NCBI GenBank assembly: GCA_003550305.1
Contig: QKYT01000057.1
Span: 197,191 to 261,190, forward strand
Length of the DNA: 64,000 nt
Direction of reading: 5' to 3'
Source of the DNA: Glomus cerebriforme
Lineage: Eukaryota; Glomeromycota; Glomeromycetes; Glomerales; Glomeraceae
In this document: piece by piece, positions 59,406 to 64,000 of the stretch
Layout: each line of letters starts with the position of its first letter
How positions within the stretch are numbered: the stretch's first letter is position 1
Made by a program: the position numbers and the translations under genes
The notes under the pieces: model-generated
Seen by the model: the letters and a program-made list of their open reading frames with translations, nothing else
Told to the model about the DNA's origin: nothing
The model's database searches: none

Positions 59406-59886
59406 TTATGTAAATTACAACGGCTTTTAGACATGATGAAAAGGTTCAATAATGTTAATATATATAAATAATAGCAGAATAATTAACAATTTGTCTGTGT
59501 TTTAATTTGCTAGTAATGATGTATGTAATATCGTTATTTTTAAATTACACAAATGTCACATTTTATGTGAATAACAAACGAAAAAGTATCAGGAATATTG
59601 TATCGGGAATATTGCATCAGGAATATTGCATCAGGAATACCAGGTATACCAGAAATGACTTATTGAAAAGGTCCAAAAAGCTCAAATATAGAAAATTATT
59701 GTTTTATCTGCATAATTTCCATGAGAATTTCTATAAAGGGAAAAAAGAAAAACAATAATTTGATTAAAGCAAGAATTGCATCGGTTTCAACAATTTCTTG
59801 CATTATGTTTGCGCGTTCCATATTGCAAAAATTAAACAAAATGTATTTCTTTTTTTGACTTGCATGTATTGATTTTTTTGCGTTAA
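59406..59886 (+). repeat. segmental duplication, copy 1
   Basis: Matches 60196-60880 in the same orientation through a series of shared phrases: AAAAGGTTCAATAATGTTAA, a GGAATATTG(T/C)ATC minisatellite, ATACCAGAAATGACTTATTG, CATAATTTCCATGAGAA, CCATATTG(C/T)AAAAA and CTTGCATGTATTGATTTTTT. No coding frame is conserved between the copies. Confidence 0.75.
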
Positions 59887-60195
59887 CATGAATTTAGGAA
59901 AAATATTCTGGTATGAAAGTGGTAGAAAATCAAAAATAGATGCATTATAATTAAAAAATTTTCGACAAATTTATCACAATAATAATATCGCTTTCTATTT
60001 ATTCTTTTTTTTAACAAAATTTGTTTCTATTCTTTCTTAAAAAGAATGGTATGATTCTACAAATTTACATATTCGCAATTCAAATAAGGTTTTTAGCAAA
60101 ATGATCATTTTCAAGTTGAATCGAAGAATCAAAAGATTACTATGGATATTACTTTAGTATATGTTTAAAAACGGGATCCCTTTTTTTATGTAGAT

Positions 60196-60880
60196 TATGT
60201 AAATTTCAACGACTTTTACACATATTGAAAAGGTTCAATAATGTTAACATATAGGTAATAGTAGAATAATTTAACTCATCTATTCGTTTAAAAAAGTTCT
60301 TCAATTTGTCTATTAGTGAGAAACTTCGATCATAAGATCTCGAGAAAGAAGGCTTGAGTTACATTACTTCTTTAAAAAGGCTTTAGGCCCTAAATTTCTA
60401 CCTATTTAATGAGCAGGGATAGTAAAATAACGTGTTATATACTGGCTATTTTAAAATTACGCAAATGTCATGATAAGGAATATTGTATCAGGAATATTGT
60501 ATCGGGAATATTGTATCAGGAATACCAGATATACCAGAAATGACTTATTGGAAAGGTCCAAAAAGTTCAAATATAGAAAATATAAAACAAAATTATTGTT
60601 TTTTTTTTAATTTAATTTACATGACTTTGCATAATTTCCATGAGAAAGAAAATGAATTTTACAATGGTGATCGGGGGGAATCCCTATAAAGGGAATTTTC
60701 ATTTACAATTACATTAAAAAGGGTTTTTTTTTTTAGAAGAAAAAACAATAATTTAATTTAATCGGTTCCAATGGAATAACAAACAATTTCTTGCATTTTG
60801 TTTGCGACTTCCATATTGTAAAAAATTAAACAAAATGAATTTCTTTTTTACTTGCATGTATTGATTTTTTTTTCGCGTAA
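60196..60880 (+). repeat. segmental duplication, copy 2
   Basis: The second copy of the 59406-59886 segment, about 200 bp longer because of inserted sequence around 60265-60430 and longer homopolymers. The 15-bp GGAATATTGTATC-type minisatellite is at 60477-60520 here and 59588-59640 in copy 1. Confidence 0.75.
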
Positions 60881-63656
60881 AAAAAAAAGAAAAAAGAAAT
60901 CCCCCCGAATTTCAAAGAAGTTTGTCCTCATAGTATGAAAGTGGGAAATTATCTTAAAAAAAATAGATTGATAAATTGCACATGAGAACATTAAAAATTA
61001 CAAGTCTTTATTTGGTATACATTTAAACATACGAACGAAAAGTTTTTTTAGCCTTCTATTTGTCATCAAAAAAGATGCAAGGATTTGTAACTACAATAGA
61101 ATGATTATATCATGATAAACATAATCTATTATTACCCAAAAGGGTTTCTCCTGATATTATGCAGGAACGATTAATTTCAAAAATAAAAATAAAAATTAAG
61201 GTTCAATTCAATTATTTAATTCCGAATTATTACTAAAATTAAAAACTTGTGTTTCTCTAATTTTAAATATTTTTCTTAATTAAAACAATAAAAACGCCCA
61301 TATGCAAGAATATCAAAATTTCTAGAAAGAACAATCTTCAACGTAACTTTATAAAGTTTGGTGATTTTCGAATTGTAAATTTTATTATTATTAGTTTATT
61401 GCAAAAAAAATGTCGTGCTTATTGCAAATTTTTTTGGTGTTTCACTCTTACATCTATATTGTAACGATAAACAGATGGAAGGAAGATTGACAAAAACGTA
61501 TTCGTTCGAAAAAATTTCTAATCTAACGTACATGTATGTTTATTTAGATTATGTATGATAGATAGAACTCTCCTGTACACATTATTTATTTTGTCTTCTG
61601 TTTATATGGGTAATTTATTCCTATATGAAGTTATTCCCATTTATTTTTATATGTTATGATCCTAAACGGGAAAAGCCGACATCTTTTCTTTCCCGTAAGT
61701 TTAACACAATAAAAGAAATTAATTCTTATTTATTACTAAAAAAATTAAAAATAAATAATAATTTACACCCGAGAAACTTAAATTTTGTTGATCAGAATTC
61801 GGAGTTACAAACCTGTGGAGAAGGTAAAAAGCATGTGTGTCATACTGCATTTATATTGCATTGTGCGATGACAGTTACCCGGCCGATGTTCAGTGATTTT
61901 TTTTCCCTTAAAGGATCGTTTATTGTTTAAATTTGTCATTTTTAGGTTACTGTGTCTATTTATTCCTCACTTATGCATTTAATAATAAATAATTTCCATT
62001 TTTTTTCCATTTTTATCCACAAGAAATAATCTAATGTTGTGTAATAATAATTTTTATTTGTCACCCATATAATATATATTTTTTTATTGTTATTATTTTT
62101 TCTTCATCCCTTGTCCGTTTATTTTTGTTTTTTTTTTTTTTTTGTGTTAAATTAATTTGCATATTGTGCCCAACTAGAGGAAGGGCATAGATTACCAATG
62201 AACGATAATTTTAAGGGGGTTTTTTTTTTGTACTTCAACATGATTATCATTCGATTGTTACTTTTTTAATATCCTCCTTTGCGTTCTCGATCTTTTAAAA
62301 AAAAATGATTGTTACATTGATCTGTAATTTATTAAGTTCCCTGATTTAGGATGAAATGAATACCAGGGTTTGACCGCATGAGCCGAAAAACCGAACCATC
62401 TGTTGTTCATCAAGGAACACAATTAAAATATTAATTCATCTTATTGGTAATATTAGTTATTATTGACTTGCAGTTATAATATCCTTATATGGATTTTTAT
62501 TAATTAAATCCAATTATTTATCGTCCTTTATTGAAATACTTTTTAATTCGAAATAATCAAAAGTCTTTATGAAATAATTCGTATTTCCGTAATTAGTGGC
62601 GCCATTTAGTGGAGCAGTCAACAATAATATAATATTATTGTTTTTTGTTTTGTGAAAAAAAAAAAAATATTTTTTTTTTCTTTTTCATCCCCGTCCCCCC
62701 TTCTCCTTACATGATGGTCTCACAAATTTTGTCACATTTATGTAAAACACACGCGCAAGTACATGTTGAAGCACACATCGAAGCGAAAAGAACAAGTGCG
62801 AAAAATAAATATTATTTAGTATGTTTCAAATTGTGATACATTTTTGAATTTTTCTTTATTTTTTTTTGGGTAGACTGCCGGTAATATTCATAATTTCATG
62901 ATTAATTGGAGAAATTATATGGCCGAATGTTTCATATTCATATTCATAATTATAATAAAAATGGCTTAAAACTTTAGTAATAACCGCATGTGAACCGGGA
63001 ACTTTCATTAAGAGAAACCCTTTTTTTTTTGAATAAATAATATTCTAACGTTGATTGGAAAAAAAAAATCATAAATTAATATTTGTAACATAAGTGCTAC
63101 TTGATAAAATTTTGATATGCAAGTAATACATTACTGCTTTAGTATTTGTAGTTTAGTGTTGGCGTTAAGTATTGTATCACTTATAAAAAATTCTGTCATC
63201 CCTTTTGTAATTCAGCCTAAATAAATATATTTGTTACTTTAAAAAAAAAACCCAATTTTGATTAACAATCCATCCTGATTGAGCGATGCACGGGAAATTA
63301 TACATTAAAAAATAAAAATAATAAATATTGTATATATTGTAAAAAATAAAATAATATTAATAATTTTATTTATGTAAGATGCGCATTTCAAATGTATCTT
63401 AGAGTGGCTGTAATAATAATATAGAAAGATTATTATTCAAAGCAAATCATATTATATTTAACAAAGACAATATATATATGATATTCGAAAAAATCTAATA
63501 AATACAGCCCACTTTTCCTTCAACTCAAATCACAACAAACCAAGGATTCAAAAAAAAAACAAACTTTCATTCTTATAATAATAAAGAAAAAAATCCTTGA
63601 TTTTAAAAAAAAAATTAATAATATTTACCTTTCTTAATAATAATATCACATACAAA
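60881..63656. other. 2.8-kb gene-poor region
   Basis: AT-rich with poly-T and poly-A tracts (62130-62143, 62220-62229, 62657-62680, 63240-63250). A 101-codon frame at 61625-61930 has no recognisable features. The last ~300 bp should contain the promoter of the secreted-repeat gene. Confidence 0.5.
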
Positions 63657-64000
63657 ATGAAATACAACACACGTATCTCCCTTCTTCTCGCTGTTCTCTT
63701 TATCTTGGTAACTTATGTTGCTGCACAGTAAGTTTTCCTACAAATTTTTATTCTTTTTTGTTAAATCATTTGAATTTTTCTAAACGTTTTGCTTCTCTTA
63801 ATATTTGATAATAGAGCTCCCCCAGATGCTGGAGCAGGAGGTGCCACACCACCACCAGATGCTGGAGCAGGAGGTGCCACACCACCCCCAGATGCTGGAG
63901 CAGGAGGTGCCACACCCCCAGATGCCGGAAAAGCCCCAGCTGGTGGTGCCCCAGGTGACGCAGGAAAAGCCCCAGCTGGTGGTGCCCCAGCCCCAGATGC
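63657..64000 (+). CDS. secreted Pro/Gly/Ala-rich tandem-repeat protein (5' part, cut by window end)
   Basis: Exon 1 (63657-63727) encodes a 23-24-residue signal peptide (MKYNTR, hydrophobic core, VAAQ, a typical cleavage context). A GTAAGT donor and a TAG acceptor lead to exon 2 at 63815, in frame, running to the window edge. Exon 2 encodes 11-residue repeats PPPDAGAGGAT, then a related KAPAGGAPGDAG variant. The repeat DNA is about 65% G+C, far above the genome, and the units are nearly identical at the nucleotide level, so the array is young. Composition suggests an extended, disordered extracellular or wall protein, perhaps effector-like, but no function can be assigned. The 3' end lies outside the window. 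Confidence 0.75.
63816..64000 (+). repeat. 33-bp coding minisatellite
   Basis: A unit of 33 bp containing GATGCTGGAGCAGGAGGTGC recurs nearly perfectly three times, then shifts to a related unit with GGAAAAGCCCCAGCTGGTGG. It is the most G+C-rich sequence in the window. Confidence 0.9.

Noticed and set aside
59588..59640. Short regularly repeated units resembling a CRISPR array
   Set aside because: The units are contiguous 15-bp minisatellite copies without spacers, in a eukaryotic genome.
61625..61930. 101-codon plus-strand frame
   Set aside because: No domain, biased AT composition similar to flanks, no splice-linked exons. It cannot be told apart from chance.
62615..62645. AT-rich inverted repeat AACAATAAT...ATTATTGTT
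   Set aside because: A 9-bp arm made only of A/T plus one G/C pair is expected often in this composition, so no function is claimed.

Overview
The window is about three-quarters A+T. Its genes are cut by many short (50-100 bp) GT-AG introns with AT-rich ends, homopolymer tracts are everywhere, and a few N stretches mark assembly gaps. It encodes a full TOR kinase, a heterotrimeric G-protein alpha subunit, a peroxisomal urate oxidase, Cactin, a cytosolic-type thiolase, F-box and BTB proteins, and many Golgi-type glycosyltransferases. This points to an early-diverging fungus, most likely a Glomeromycotina (Rhizophagus-like) arbuscular mycorrhizal fungus. The organism call is inference from gene content and composition.

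Region 1 (1-21.9 kb) is a paralog cluster of putative type II membrane O-fucosyltransferase-like proteins. Family 1 has five members: 1741-3214(-), 4158-5780(-), 8042-9970(-), 12603-14064(+), 20389-21837(+). Four have a separate first exon carrying the membrane anchor, and two of these carry Ser/Thr-rich stalk mini-exons, all phase 0. Family 2 has two intact tandem copies (14765-16207 and 16474-17877, +) followed by a decayed third copy. One family 1 member has lost the conserved Arg of the nucleotide-sugar motif. A Helitron-like terminus lies at 3.4 kb.

Region 2 (21.9-49 kb) holds dense housekeeping and signalling genes: a giant C1-zinc-finger/helical-repeat protein (-); a G-alpha gene (-) sharing a 260-bp divergent promoter with TOR (+); Cactin (-) divergent with urate oxidase (+) over 177 bp; and an F-box protein (-). 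The conserved G-alpha reading frame can be closed only by a predicted 5-nt micro-exon.

Region 3 (49.4-55.3 kb) is a transposon island without credible genes. It has a 1400-bp hAT-like non-autonomous element built of ~130-bp tandem repeats, then two fold-back elements, one with a 20-bp minisatellite core.

Region 4 (55.4-64 kb) has an acetyl-CoA acetyltransferase (-), a BTB-SPRY protein (-), a diverged ~0.5-0.7 kb segmental duplication, a long gene-poor stretch, and at the right edge the 5' part of a gene for a secreted Pro/Gly/Ala-rich tandem-repeat protein.

Functionally, TOR and G-alpha are nutrient-signalling components, urate oxidase links to purine nitrogen use, and the Golgi glycosyltransferase cluster and the secreted repeat protein point to cell-surface modification. 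Co-regulation of these genes is not shown by the sequence.
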